From Streptomyces xanthophaeus (GTDB lineage: Bacteria; Actinomycetota; Actinomycetes; Streptomycetales; Streptomycetaceae): 64,000 nucleotides of DNA. The notes beneath the pieces were generated by a model, which worked only from the letters and a program-made list of their open reading frames with translations, searched no databases and was not told the origin of the DNA. Positions 35,305 through 45,446 of this stretch are shown here, piece by piece. The stretch spans positions 229,469-293,468 of the forward strand of contig NZ_KL647134.1 in assembly GCF_000725805.1 (NCBI RefSeq), read 5' to 3'. Position numbers and translations under genes: made by a program. The stretch's first letter is position 1, and the number at the start of each line of letters is the position of its first letter.

Positions 35305-35342
35305 CGCGGCGGCCGCGCCCGGCCGTTGGACCCCTTTCCCGG

Positions 35343-35371
35343 GCCCTCGGATCTTCGGATCCGGGGGCTTT
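35343..35371 (+). terminator. Hairpin terminator after the first EIIC gene
   Basis: An 11-bp stem (gccctcggatc/gatccgggggc, one mismatch) with a stable ttcg loop and a following ttt. Confidence 0.8.
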
Positions 35372-35422
35372 GGTCATGTCCGGAGGTCCGGCCGGCCGGG
35401 GGTTGTGCGGCTCGGGGCTGCG

Positions 35423-35438
35423 TGTGGTGTAGACCACA
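35423..35438. promoter_or_regulatory. dre operator 1 upstream of the second EIIC gene
   Basis: The 16-mer tgtggtgtagaccaca is a dre-type palindrome, 162 bases before the start codon. Confidence 0.75.
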
Positions 35439-35478
35439 TGAAATCGAAGGTTCCTTATCTAACCCTCACCGTGTTACA

Positions 35479-35494
35479 ACTGGTCTACACCAGA
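35479..35494. promoter_or_regulatory. dre operator 2 upstream of the second EIIC gene
   Basis: The 16-mer actggtctacaccaga is nearly identical to the site at 33936, differing at the last base. Confidence 0.8.
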
Positions 35495-35495
35495 T

Positions 35496-35511
35496 ATTGG
35501 TGTAGACCACG
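35496..35511. promoter_or_regulatory. dre operator 3, one base after operator 2
   Basis: The 16-mer attggtgtagaccacg is an imperfect dre palindrome in direct contact with operator 2, so two DasR dimers would sit side by side. Confidence 0.7.
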
Positions 35512-35600
35512 CGGGCCTGTCTGCGCCCCCGTACCCCCATTTCTGAGACGCCGCCGTCCCCCGGCTTGCCCCGGCGGCGCCTTGCCCACTGGAGGAAGTT

Positions 35601-36881
<1,281 letters not shown>

Positions 36882-36907
36882 GTCTCAGCACCCGCTCACA
36901 TCAGGAC

Positions 36908-36946
36908 CGAAGCCCCTGCCTTTCCCTACGAAAGGCAGGGGCTTCG
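36908..36946 (+). terminator. Strong hairpin terminator after nagE2
   Basis: A perfect 17-bp stem (cgaagcccctgcctttc with its complement) closes a five-base loop; cttt follows. Confidence 0.9.
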
Positions 36947-36974
36947 GCCTTTGCCCGTTCCTTAGCGTGGAGAT

Positions 36975-37904
36975 ATGACGGAACCGCGCATCCTCGACCT
37001 CGACCGTGACCAGCTCGCCGCCCTGCGCGGCCGGGCGCTGACCCGGGCCGTCGCCGCCGCCGAGGGGCGGACCATGGTCGCCGAGGTCTTCGCCGAACGT
37101 GCCGCGATGTCACCCCACCCGGACGGCCGCGGCGTGCACAACGCCGAGCTCGTCGCCTCCTTCGGCGCGGACCTCGTCGTACTGAACCTGATCGAACGCG
37201 CCTGGGACGGCGAACGGCTGCGGCTGCCCGGGCTGGGCGAGTTCACCTCCTTCACCGAGCTGGCCCGGGTGATCGGGCGGCCGGTCGCCGTGAACCTGGA
37301 GCCCGGCGACGTACCGGAGATCCGCCGCGCGAAGCCGGAGTACGCCAAGCGGCTGGTGGACATGGGCGCGGCCATGCTCTGCATCACCGCGAACCCCGGC
37401 ACGGGCGGCTCGTACGAGGCCATGGCGCGGGTCACCGAGGAACTGCGCCGGGGGCTCGGCGACGACGCGGCCCTGTGGTCGGGGAAGATGCACCACGCCG
37501 GGCACCCCGAGCGGGTCACCACTGCGCGGCTGACCGCGCTCGTCGACGCGGGCGCGGACGGGGTGGTCATGCCGCTGCCCGGCACCCTGCCGGGGGTGAC
37601 GCGGGAGCTGGCCGCCGCCGCGGTGGCGGCCGTGCAGGACGCGGGCGCGATCGTGTTGGGCGCCATCGGCACCAGCCAGGAGGGCAGCCACGCGAACGTG
37701 GTGCCCCAGCTCGCGCTGAACGCCAAGGAGGCGGGCTTCGACGCCCACCACTTCGGGGACTCCTACATCCCGGGGATGTGCGACCCGGAGGTGATGTACG
37801 CGTACTCGGTGGCGATCCGGGGCCGGCGGCACACCTGGAACCGGATGGCCCTCGGCGGCCGCCGGGCCCGGAGCGCTCAGGCCTCCGTGCCGTCCGCGGT
37901 GTAG
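36975..37904 (+). CDS. TIM-barrel protein of unknown function, associated with the PTS locus
   Basis: A 309-residue protein. Repeating beta-alpha units are visible (TMVAEVFAERAAM, GADLVVLNLIERAWDG, PVAVNLEPGDVPE, GAAMLCITANPGTGGSYEAM, GADGVVMPLPGTLPGVTREL, GAIVLGAIGTSQEGS). This is a (beta/alpha)8 barrel of the phosphoenolpyruvate-mutase-like or related uncharacterised type; I do not know its reaction. Clusters of Gly-Thr-Gly-Gly and Gly-Ala-Ile-Gly-Thr-Ser could bind phosphate. The last 28 bases overlap the end of the convergent isochorismatase-family gene. Its position after nagE2 hints at amino-sugar phosphate metabolism, but a terminator separates them. Confidence 0.6.
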   Translation: MTEPRILDLDRDQLAALRGRALTRAVAAAEGRTMVAEVFAERAAMSPHPDGRGVHNAELVASFGADLVVLNLIERAWDGERLRLPGLGEFTSFTELARVIGRPVAVNLEPGDVPEIRRAKPEYAKRLVDMGAAMLCITANPGTGGSYEAMARVTEELRRGLGDDAALWSGKMHHAGHPERVTTARLTALVDAGADGVVMPLPGTLPGVTRELAAAAVAAVQDAGAIVLGAIGTSQEGSHANVVPQLALNAKEAGFDAHHFGDSYIPGMCDPEVMYAYSVAIRGRRHTWNRMALGGRRARSAQASVPSAV

Positions 37905-38383
37905 TCCGCGGTGCGGCGGACCGCGCCGAAGCGCGGGAAGATCCGCTCCACCGCGAACGCGTGCTCCTGCGCGTCGAACCCGGACATGGCGTCGGCGACG
38001 AACTCCACCTCGTAACCGTGGTCACTGGCGGCCCGCGCGGTCGACTCCACGCCCATGGTCGTGACCAGCCCGGCGTGCACCAGCGTGTCCACGCCGAGGG
38101 CGCGCAGCCGCTCGTCCAGGCCGGTGCCGTGGAAGGCCCCGACGGTCTGCTTGACGAGGAGCACGTCGCCGGGGCGGACCAGGTCCTCGGCGAAGCCGCT
38201 GCCCGGTGGCTGCTCGGCCACGCCCGGCCGCTCCACCCGCACCAGCACCACGGGGCGGCCGTCGGCCCGGAAGGCCTCGGCCAGCGTGCGGCAGCGCTCC
38301 AGCACCTCCTCGCCGGAGTGCGGTGCGACGGGCAGGGCGATGATGCGCGGCATCAGGTCGACGAGGATCAGCGCGGAGGTCAT
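37877..38383 (-). CDS. Isochorismatase-superfamily hydrolase lacking the catalytic cysteine
   Basis: A 168-residue protein. Asp9 in LILVDLMPR and Lys78 in LVKQTVGAF match two residues of the catalytic triad. At the position of the third, the sequence is GLVTTMGVESTARAA, with Gly111 where cysteine hydrolases have Cys. True isochorismatases are known that lack the Cys, so the protein may act by general acid-base chemistry or may be inactive. The substrate cannot be read. The ATG at 38383 was chosen by family length; the frame stays open far upstream. Confidence 0.8.
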   Translation of the reverse strand: MTSALILVDLMPRIIALPVAPHSGEEVLERCRTLAEAFRADGRPVVLVRVERPGVAEQPPGSGFAEDLVRPGDVLLVKQTVGAFHGTGLDERLRALGVDTLVHAGLVTTMGVESTARAASDHGYEVEFVADAMSGFDAQEHAFAVERIFPRFGAVRRTADYTADGTEA

Positions 38384-38439
38384 GCCGGGATGGTAGCCAG
38401 GCCTGCCGGGGCCTGCGGGCCCGGCCGCGGCGGCCGTCC

Positions 38440-39192
38440 TCAGAGCTCGTAGACGGCGCCCGAGCGGGCCAGGTCGACCGGGCCGTCGTAGACCGCGCGG
38501 GCGTCGGCGATGTTCTGGGCGGCGTCCGTCCACGGCGGGATGTGGGTGAGGACGAGACGGCCGACCTTGCCGCTGCTCGCGTACTCGCCCGCTTCGCGGC
38601 CGTTGAGGTGGAGGTCGGGGATGTCTTCCTTGCCGTGCGTGAAGGAGGCCTCGCACAGGAAGAGGTCGGTGCCCTCGGCGAGCAGTCCCAGCTCGGGGCA
38701 GACCCCGGTGTCCCCGGAGTAGGTGAGGGCGCGGCCGCCGTGCTCGATGCGGATGCCGTACGCCTCGACCGGGTGGCAGACCCGCTCGGTGCGGACCTGG
38801 AAGGGGCCGATCTCGAAGCTGCCGGACTTCAGGGTGCGGAAGTCGAAGACCTCGCTCATGGACCGCTCGTCGGGGACGTCCTCGTAGGCCGCGGTCAGGC
38901 GCTTCTCGGTGCCTTCGGGGCCGTAGACGGGGATCGTGCCGCAGCGGCCGCCTTCGTGGCGGTAGTAGCGGGCGACGAAGTATCCGCACATGTCGATGCA
39001 GTGGTCGGCGTGCAGATGGCTGAGGAAGATCGCGTCGAGGTCGTAGAGACCGCAGTACCGCTGGAGGTCTCCGAGGGCGCCGTTGCCCATGTCGAGGAGC
39101 AGCCGGAAGCCGTCGGCCTCGACGAGGTAGCTCGAACAGGCCGATTCCGCGGACGGGAACGACCCCGAGCAGCCGACGACGGTGAGCTTCAT
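38440..39192 (-). CDS. Metallo-beta-lactamase-fold hydrolase, RNase Z-like subfamily
   Basis: A 250-residue enzyme. The zinc motif is LSHLHADHCIDMCG; later ligands are in VCHPVEAYGIRIEHG, SGDTGVCPELGLLA (Asp) and the terminal LTHIPPW (His). N-terminal VVGCSGSFPS matches RNase Z-like proteins that act on phosphodiesters or cyclic nucleotides. It lacks the full RNase Z exosite, so tRNase activity is not claimed. The ATG at 39192 follows GGAGG at ten bases. Confidence 0.84.
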   Translation of the reverse strand: MKLTVVGCSGSFPSAESACSSYLVEADGFRLLLDMGNGALGDLQRYCGLYDLDAIFLSHLHADHCIDMCGYFVARYYRHEGGRCGTIPVYGPEGTEKRLTAAYEDVPDERSMSEVFDFRTLKSGSFEIGPFQVRTERVCHPVEAYGIRIEHGGRALTYSGDTGVCPELGLLAEGTDLFLCEASFTHGKEDIPDLHLNGREAGEYASSGKVGRLVLTHIPPWTDAAQNIADARAVYDGPVDLARSGAVYEL

Positions 39193-39387
39193 GGAGCGTG
39201 AACCTCCGTGGACGGTCCGTGGACGGAATGCGGGCCGTGCGTGGGTCGAGCGTAAGGCGCGAAACGTCCGGTCGCTCCTCCGCGGCGGGCCGTTGTGGGG
39301 GGAATCACCTGCGCTGTCACCCGGGGGAGCGACAGTGCGCACGGGCGTTGCCATGCCGGGGCGTTCCCGCGCGGTTACGGTCGGAAC

Positions 39388-39810
39388 ATGGACACGTCCT
39401 GGTGGCCCGCGGTGGCCGCGGTCGTGGCCGTGGCGCTGGCGATGCTGGTCGCGGGGGGCCGGCTGGGTCTGCCCCGGCGGTCCCCGGCTGCGCGCGGGAC
39501 CGGTCCCGCGCCCCGGCCGGGGCCCGGTGAGCTGTGGTGTCTGGCGGACGGCCGGACGTGCCTGGTGCTGGCGGTGGGGCCGGCGCGGAGCCACCGGGCG
39601 CGGGTCGCGTGGATCACCGGGAAGTACGACGACCGGCGGGCCGGGGTGATCCCGCTGCCCCCGGGGACGGTGGGGGCGCAGGGGCGGGCCGGTTTCCTGG
39701 AGGCGGACCGGCCCGCGGAGGTGTCGCTGTGGGAGTTCCGGACGCGGCTGGGCACGCTGGATCCGGCGGTGTGGGACGAGGTCAAGGGGCTCGGAGGTGG
39801 TGAGCGGTGA
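39388..39810 (+). CDS. Membrane-anchored PemK/MazF-like protein
   Basis: A 140-residue protein. One N-terminal membrane segment (WWPAVAAVVAVALAMLVAGG) is followed by a Pro/Arg linker and a small beta-barrel resembling PemK/MazF: PGPGELWCLADGRTCLVLAV, ARVAWITGKYDD and GVIPLPPGTV. Usual PemK toxins are soluble and paired with an antitoxin gene; neither holds here. I recall similar anchored forms in many streptomycetes, whose toxicity is unproven. It overlaps the next gene by four bases (GTGA), so the two are probably translated together. Confidence 0.65.
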   Translation: MDTSWWPAVAAVVAVALAMLVAGGRLGLPRRSPAARGTGPAPRPGPGELWCLADGRTCLVLAVGPARSHRARVAWITGKYDDRRAGVIPLPPGTVGAQGRAGFLEADRPAEVSLWEFRTRLGTLDPAVWDEVKGLGGGER

Positions 39811-40172
39811 AGCCGGTGGTGCGGCTGCGGCGGGTGTACGACCCGGTGGAGCCGGGGGCCGGCGGGGACGGGGTACGGGTCCTGGTGGACCGGCTCTGGC
39901 CGCGCGGGCTGGCGAAGGAGGCGGCCCGCGTGGACCGGTGGCCGCGGGCGCTCACTCCCTCGACGGAGCTGCGCAAGTGGTTCCACGCGGGCGGTCCGGC
40001 CGACGAGTTCCGGCGCCGCTACGAGGCGGAGCTGGCCGCTCCGGAGGCGGTGGCGGAGCTGGACCGGCTGCGGAGCCTGATGGCCGCGGGCCCCGTCACC
40101 CTGCTGACCGCCGTCAAGGACCCGGGGGCGAGCCACGCCGCGATCCTGGCAGAGCTGCTGGGCGGAACCTGA
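39807..40172 (+). CDS. DUF488-family protein
   Basis: A 121-residue protein with the DUF488 hallmarks: VLVDRLWPRGLAKEAARVDR with conserved WPRG, LTPSTELRKWFH, and a C-terminal GPVTLLTAVKDP. The family is uncharacterised; a nucleotide- or sulphur-related role has been suggested by others but cannot be read here. The GTG start overlaps the stop of the PemK/MazF-like gene by four bases, so they form a two-gene unit. A GC-rich repeat tract follows at once. Confidence 0.8.
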   Translation: MKPVVRLRRVYDPVEPGAGGDGVRVLVDRLWPRGLAKEAARVDRWPRALTPSTELRKWFHAGGPADEFRRRYEAELAAPEAVAELDRLRSLMAAGPVTLLTAVKDPGASHAAILAELLGGT

Positions 40173-40555
40173 ACCCGGGCGGGGCCCGGTCCGCCGCCTG
40201 AACCCGGGCGGGGCCTGGGCCGGGCCTGAACCCGGGCGGGGCCTGGGCCGGAGTCTGAGCCTGGGCCGGAGCCTGAGCCCGGGCCGGAGTCTGGGCCGGG
40301 CGGAGCCTGCCTGAGCCGGGGCGGAGCCTGAGCCGGGGCCTGAGCCTGGGCGGGGCCTGGGCGGGGCCTGGGCTGGGCCCGGGCGGCGTCGGGGCCTGGG
40401 GCTCCGGCCCGGTCCCCGCGCGGCATGCTCCTCCGGGCGGGGCCGGATTCAGCCCCGCCCGGGGCCCGGGGCAGCACCCCGGCGGCGGAGTCGCGCGGGG
40501 CGGCGACTCCGGCGGTGGAGTCGCGCCCGGTCGGCCCGGGGCGGCCGCGCAGCGC
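40173..40555. repeat. 383-bp gene-free stretch: irregular GC-rich minisatellite (about 40173-40400) and a second GC-rich part
   Basis: Units such as gggcggggcctgggccggg, gagcctgggccgga and gcctgagccggggcgg recur more than a dozen times, each built on ggcctgg or gcctgag cores. Unit length varies and no frame is kept. The second part (40400-40555) repeats gactccggcggtggagtcgcgc-like halves (ggcggagtcgcgcggggcgg and ggtggagtcgcgcccggtcg). No gene was recognised. Confidence 0.7.
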
Positions 40556-42002
<1,447 letters not shown>

Positions 42003-42079
42003 GCGGTCATGTTAACGATTCCCGGTCCCCCGTTTGGAGTGTGATCCCGCATCGTGGACGGAAGCGGCTCACATACTGG

Positions 42080-42502
42080 TCAGTAGGCCTCTACGACCTG
42101 CACTTCTTCTTCCGTGATCACGCCGTCGACGATGCGGTAGGAGCGGAACTGGAACTCCCCGAGGCCGTCCTTGTCCGCCGTGGAGACCAGCACGTAGTGC
42201 GCGCCGGGCTCGTTCGCGTAGGTGACGTCCGTGCGCGAGGGGTACGCCTCGGTCGCGGTGTGCGAGTGGTAGACGATCACCGGCTCCTCGTCCCGGTCGT
42301 CCAGTTCGCGGTAGAGCTTGAGCAGATCCTTCGAGTCGAACTCGTAGAACGTGGGCGAGCGGGCCGCGTTGAGCATCGGGACGAAGCGTTCGGGGCGGTC
42401 GGTGCCCGCCGGGCCCGCCACGACACCGCACGCCTCGTCGGGGTGGTCCTGGCGGGCGTGCTCGACGATCTGGTCGTACAGGGCCTGGGTGAGGGTCAGC
42501 AT
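42080..42502 (-). CDS. mec: Mec, JAMM-type metalloprotease for CysO
   Basis: A 140-residue zinc peptidase of the M67 family. The JAMM residues are visible: Glu23 in DEACGVV, then His79 and His81 in VYHSHTATEAYPSRTD, with Ser89 and Asp92 of the same motif. In mycobacteria Mec releases cysteine from the CysO-cysteine adduct; here it is also the best candidate for removing the two extra CysO residues. It is the first gene of the mec-leader-cysO-cysM order. A terminator lies just upstream, ending the permease gene. Confidence 0.92.
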   Translation of the reverse strand: MLTLTQALYDQIVEHARQDHPDEACGVVAGPAGTDRPERFVPMLNAARSPTFYEFDSKDLLKLYRELDDRDEEPVIVYHSHTATEAYPSRTDVTYANEPGAHYVLVSTADKDGLGEFQFRSYRIVDGVITEEEVQVVEAY

Positions 42503-42522
42503 GAGCGACAGGATAGACAGAC

Positions 42523-42559
42523 GGGCCCCTGCGTACCGAGGAGTGGTACGCAGGGGCCC
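42523..42559 (-). terminator. Hairpin terminator between the amino-acid permease and mec genes
   Basis: A perfect 15-bp stem (gggcccctgcgtacc with its complement) closes a seven-base loop. On the minus strand it follows the permease stop. Confidence 0.85.
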
Positions 42560-42647
42560 GGATGCTGGACAGCCCGGCCCGGACACCTGGTCCGGCGGGT
42601 GCGGTTCCCGGCCGTGACAGGCGGCCGGGACCCGCGTCGGGTGGCGG

Positions 42648-44081
42648 CTAGGCGGCCTTGTTGAAGGCGGCGCCGCGGGGGTTGCGGGACTTCAGGACCA
42701 GGTAGGACAGGCCCAGGACCAGACCCCACAGCGGGGCGCAGTACAGCGAGACGCGGGCGTCCTTGTCGATGCCCATCATCACGATGACCATGCCGATGAA
42801 CAGCAGGGCGAACCAGCTGGTCCACGGGGCGCCGGGGGCGCGGAAGGAGGACTGCGGCAGCTCGCCGCGGTCGGCCTTGGCGCGGTAGCGGATCTGGCAG
42901 ACCAGGATCATGATCCAGGCCCACATGCCGGAGATGGTGGCGAAGGAGACGACGTAGTCGAAGGCCTTGCCCGGGGCGACGTAGTTGATCCAGACGCCCA
43001 CCAGCATCAGTGCGGCGGAGAAGGTGGTGCCGATCAGCGGGGTGCCGTTCTTCGTCAGCTTGGTGAAGAAGCCCGGGCCCTGGCCGTTGAGGGCGAGGTC
43101 GCGCAGCATGCGGCCGGTGGAGTACATGCCCGAGTTGCAGGAGGACAGGGCGGCCGTCAGCACCACGAAGTTGACGATGGCGGCGCCGACGCCGAGGCCC
43201 ATGCGCTCGAAGGCGGCCACGAAGGGCGAGACGCCCGGCTGGAAGTGCGTCCACGGGACGACCGACAGGATCATGATCAGCGCGCCGACGTAGAAGACGG
43301 CGATGCGCCACGGCACGGTGTTGATGGCCTTGGGCAGGGTCTTCTCGGGGTCCTTGGACTCGCCGGCGGTGACGCCGACCAGCTCGACCGCGAGGAAGGC
43401 GAACATGACGATCTGGAGGGTCATCAGCGTGCCGCCGATGCCCTTGGGGAAGAAGCCGCCGTCGTTCCACAGGTTGCTGACGGTGGCGGTGTCGGCCGCG
43501 TCGGAGAAGCCGATGGTGAGGATGCCGGCGCAGATCAGGATCATGCCGACGATGGCGGTGACCTTGACCATGGAGAACCAGAACTCCAGCTCACCGAAGA
43601 GCTTCACGGAGATCAGGTTGGCGCCGTAGAGGATGACCGTGAAGATCAGCGCGTACGCCCATTGCGGGAAGCTGTCGTGGGTCCAGTACGCCATGTACTG
43701 CGCGGCCGCGGTGACCTCGGTGATGCCGGTGACCACCCAGAACAGCCAGTACGTCCAGCCGGTCACATAGCCCCAGAACGGCCCGAGGAACTCGCGGGCG
43801 TAGTCCGAGAAGGAACCGGAGACGGGGCGGTACATGAGCAGCTCGCCCAGGGCCCGCATGATGAAGAAGATGACCAGGCCCGCGATGGCGTAAGCCAGGA
43901 TCAGGCTCGGGCCGGCCTTGGAGATCGCCTTGCCCGCGCCCAGGAAGAGGCCGGTGCCGATGGCTCCGCCGATGGCGATCATCTGGATCTGGCGGGCGCC
44001 GAGGGCGCGGTGGTAACCCTCGCCCTCGCCCTGGCCGCCCTCGGGCGTCCTGTCGTGCTGCTCGACCTGCACAGAGGTCAT
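42648..44081 (-). CDS. Amino-acid permease, APC family
   Basis: A 477-residue transporter with about 12 membrane segments. MIAIGGAIGTGLFLGAGKAI is the substrate-site helix of the amino acid transporter (AAT) subfamily, with PSLILAYAIAGLVIFFIMRA and GELLMYRPVSGSF next; the C-terminal half has VELVGVTAGESKDPEKTLPK. Subfamily members take up D-Ala/Gly, aromatic, Lys or GABA; the exact substrate is not readable. The ATG at 44081 gives the standard N-terminus; the long open frame before it was not used. Confidence 0.89.
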   Translation of the reverse strand: MTSVQVEQHDRTPEGGQGEGEGYHRALGARQIQMIAIGGAIGTGLFLGAGKAISKAGPSLILAYAIAGLVIFFIMRALGELLMYRPVSGSFSDYAREFLGPFWGYVTGWTYWLFWVVTGITEVTAAAQYMAYWTHDSFPQWAYALIFTVILYGANLISVKLFGELEFWFSMVKVTAIVGMILICAGILTIGFSDAADTATVSNLWNDGGFFPKGIGGTLMTLQIVMFAFLAVELVGVTAGESKDPEKTLPKAINTVPWRIAVFYVGALIMILSVVPWTHFQPGVSPFVAAFERMGLGVGAAIVNFVVLTAALSSCNSGMYSTGRMLRDLALNGQGPGFFTKLTKNGTPLIGTTFSAALMLVGVWINYVAPGKAFDYVVSFATISGMWAWIMILVCQIRYRAKADRGELPQSSFRAPGAPWTSWFALLFIGMVIVMMGIDKDARVSLYCAPLWGLVLGLSYLVLKSRNPRGAAFNKAA

Positions 44082-44449
44082 GTCTGGTGAGCCTTTCTCC
44101 ACGCCGGGCAGCGCCTTCGATCTGGCGACTGCCCGGTCCTCGATCCCCCCGGATACGGATGGAGTTGCACGCCGGCGGTCAGCCGGTTCAAGCGGCCGCG
44201 GGACATGGGTGGCGTCCCTTCGGCGGTCGTGAAGATTTATCACGTGCTTATGGGTGACCGAGGGGTCGAAATGTGGCGTGGAGCACAGGAAATCCGGGAC
44301 ATAGCTCCTGAAACAGATCAGACCACCGCATGGCGGTGATCTGATCGTTATCCGGATTTGAGCGTCCGCTGAGCGAACGGTGTCCACCTCTGAGGATCAT
44401 CTGAGGGTTACCCGGGAGTCGCCGGAGGGTCCTCCATGACCCCGGGGCC
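44082..44449. other. 368-bp 5' region of the permease with a near-perfect inverted repeat
   Basis: No gene was recognised. The region includes an AT-rich patch (agatttatcacgtgcttatg around 44230-44250) and an inverted repeat at 44316-44346, both suitable for a promoter of the permease gene transcribed leftward. Confidence 0.5.
44316..44346. promoter_or_regulatory. Inverted repeat GATCAGaCCACCGC-ATG-GCGGTGaTCTGATC
   Basis: Arms of 14 bases match at 13 positions around a three-base centre. It may be a regulator site for the permease or a terminator for the DUF2017 gene, which ends at 44450 on the same strand. The GATC ends and moderate GC content favour an operator. Confidence 0.45.
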
Positions 44450-45052
44450 TCAGAGCGTCTCGATGAGCGTCTCCTGGAGGCCTCCGAGCCAGAGGTACGC
44501 CATCACCATGGGCTTGCGCGGGTCGTCGTCCGGCAGCCGGAACAGCACCGCGCTCTCGTCGTCCTCGGTGATGTCGAGCCGGGCCGCGATGGTCAGGCGC
44601 AGGTCGTTGAGGGCGCCGAGCCAGCGCAGCGGCTCCTCGCCGGTCAGCTCCAGCACGGCAGTCCCGTCGCCGTCCGGGGTGAGCCCGTCCAGGCTGCGTA
44701 CGACGGCCAGCGCGTCCTCGCGCTTGCGGGAGCGCAGGTCGTTCTCGGTGAAGCGGCGGAACTCGGCCGACCGGGCCGTCAGCTCGGCCGGGTCCACACC
44801 CGCGTCCCCGGCGCCGTCCGGGGCTCCGTAGGCGTCGGGGAAGAGACGGGCGAGGGCGGGGTCGGACGGGGGTTCGGAGGGGCCCTCGGCGAACAGTGCG
44901 GCCAGCGGGTCAGCGTCCTCGGCCGGTTCCGGGGCGCCGGGACCGATCAGCTCCAGCAGCTGGACCGCCAGGGAGCGCAGGATGGAGACCTCGATCTCGT
45001 CGAGCGCGATGGCGGCTCCGCCGCCCGCGAGGGACTGGAACGTGCCGCCCAT
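44450..45052 (-). CDS. DUF2017-family protein
   Basis: A 200-residue soluble protein. The conserved start ALDEIEVSILRSLAVQLLEL and end PMVMAYLWLGGLQETLIETL match the actinobacterial DUF2017 family, which sits next to clpS in most genomes of the phylum. Function unknown; co-location suggests a link to ClpS-dependent proteolysis. The ATG overlaps the clpS stop by one base. Confidence 0.88.
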   Translation of the reverse strand: MGGTFQSLAGGGAAIALDEIEVSILRSLAVQLLELIGPGAPEPAEDADPLAALFAEGPSEPPSDPALARLFPDAYGAPDGAGDAGVDPAELTARSAEFRRFTENDLRSRKREDALAVVRSLDGLTPDGDGTAVLELTGEEPLRWLGALNDLRLTIAARLDITEDDESAVLFRLPDDDPRKPMVMAYLWLGGLQETLIETL

Positions 45053-45366
45053 CAGTTGCGGTCCTGGGAGAGGGTCGCCCACAGGCCGTAGCCGTGCATG
45101 GCCTGCACGTCGCGTTCCATTTCCTCGCGGGTGCCACTGGAGACGACGGCGCGCCCCTTGTGGTGGACGTCGAGCATCAGTCTGTGCGCCTTGTCCTTGG
45201 GGTAGCCGAAGTACGCCTGGAACACGTACGCCACGTAGCTCATGAGGTTGACCGGGTCGTTGTGCACCAGGGTCACCCAGGGGACGTCGGGTTCGGGGAC
45301 CGCGAAGGTCTCTTCGGCCGATTCGGTGCGTTCGATCTCAATAGGAGCAACACTCACTCGTCCCAT
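45052..45366 (-). CDS. clpS: ClpS, ATP-dependent Clp protease adaptor
   Basis: A 104-residue adaptor. [40 protein letters not shown] and [16 protein letters not shown] are the ClpS signature; the N-D-P residues and later His bind N-degron substrates. The N-terminal 30 residues are a flexible tail. A GTG three codons inside the annotated ATG is an alternative start. It diverges from pncB by 80 bases. Confidence 0.93.
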   Translation of the reverse strand: MGRVSVAPIEIERTESAEETFAVPEPDVPWVTLVHNDPVNLMSYVAYVFQAYFGYPKDKAHRLMLDVHHKGRAVVSSGTREEMERDVQAMHGYGLWATLSQDRN

Positions 45367-45380
45367 GCTGCCACTGTGAC

Positions 45381-45403
45381 GGGCCCGTCGCACAAACGGG
45401 CCC
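45381..45403. promoter_or_regulatory. Inverted repeat in the clpS-pncB divergent promoter
   Basis: Arms gggcccgt and acgggccc are fully complementary with a seven-base spacer. A second small repeat, cgtcactctgacg, lies at 45411-45423. Either could bind a regulator of NAD salvage or of clpS. Confidence 0.4.
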
Positions 45404-45446
45404 TACATCTCGTCACTCTGACGAAATGTGCGCTAGCATCCGTGAC

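Noticed and set aside
39388..40172. Complete PemK/MazF toxin-antitoxin pair
   Set aside because: The neighbour is DUF488, not an antitoxin, and the PemK-like protein has a membrane helix.
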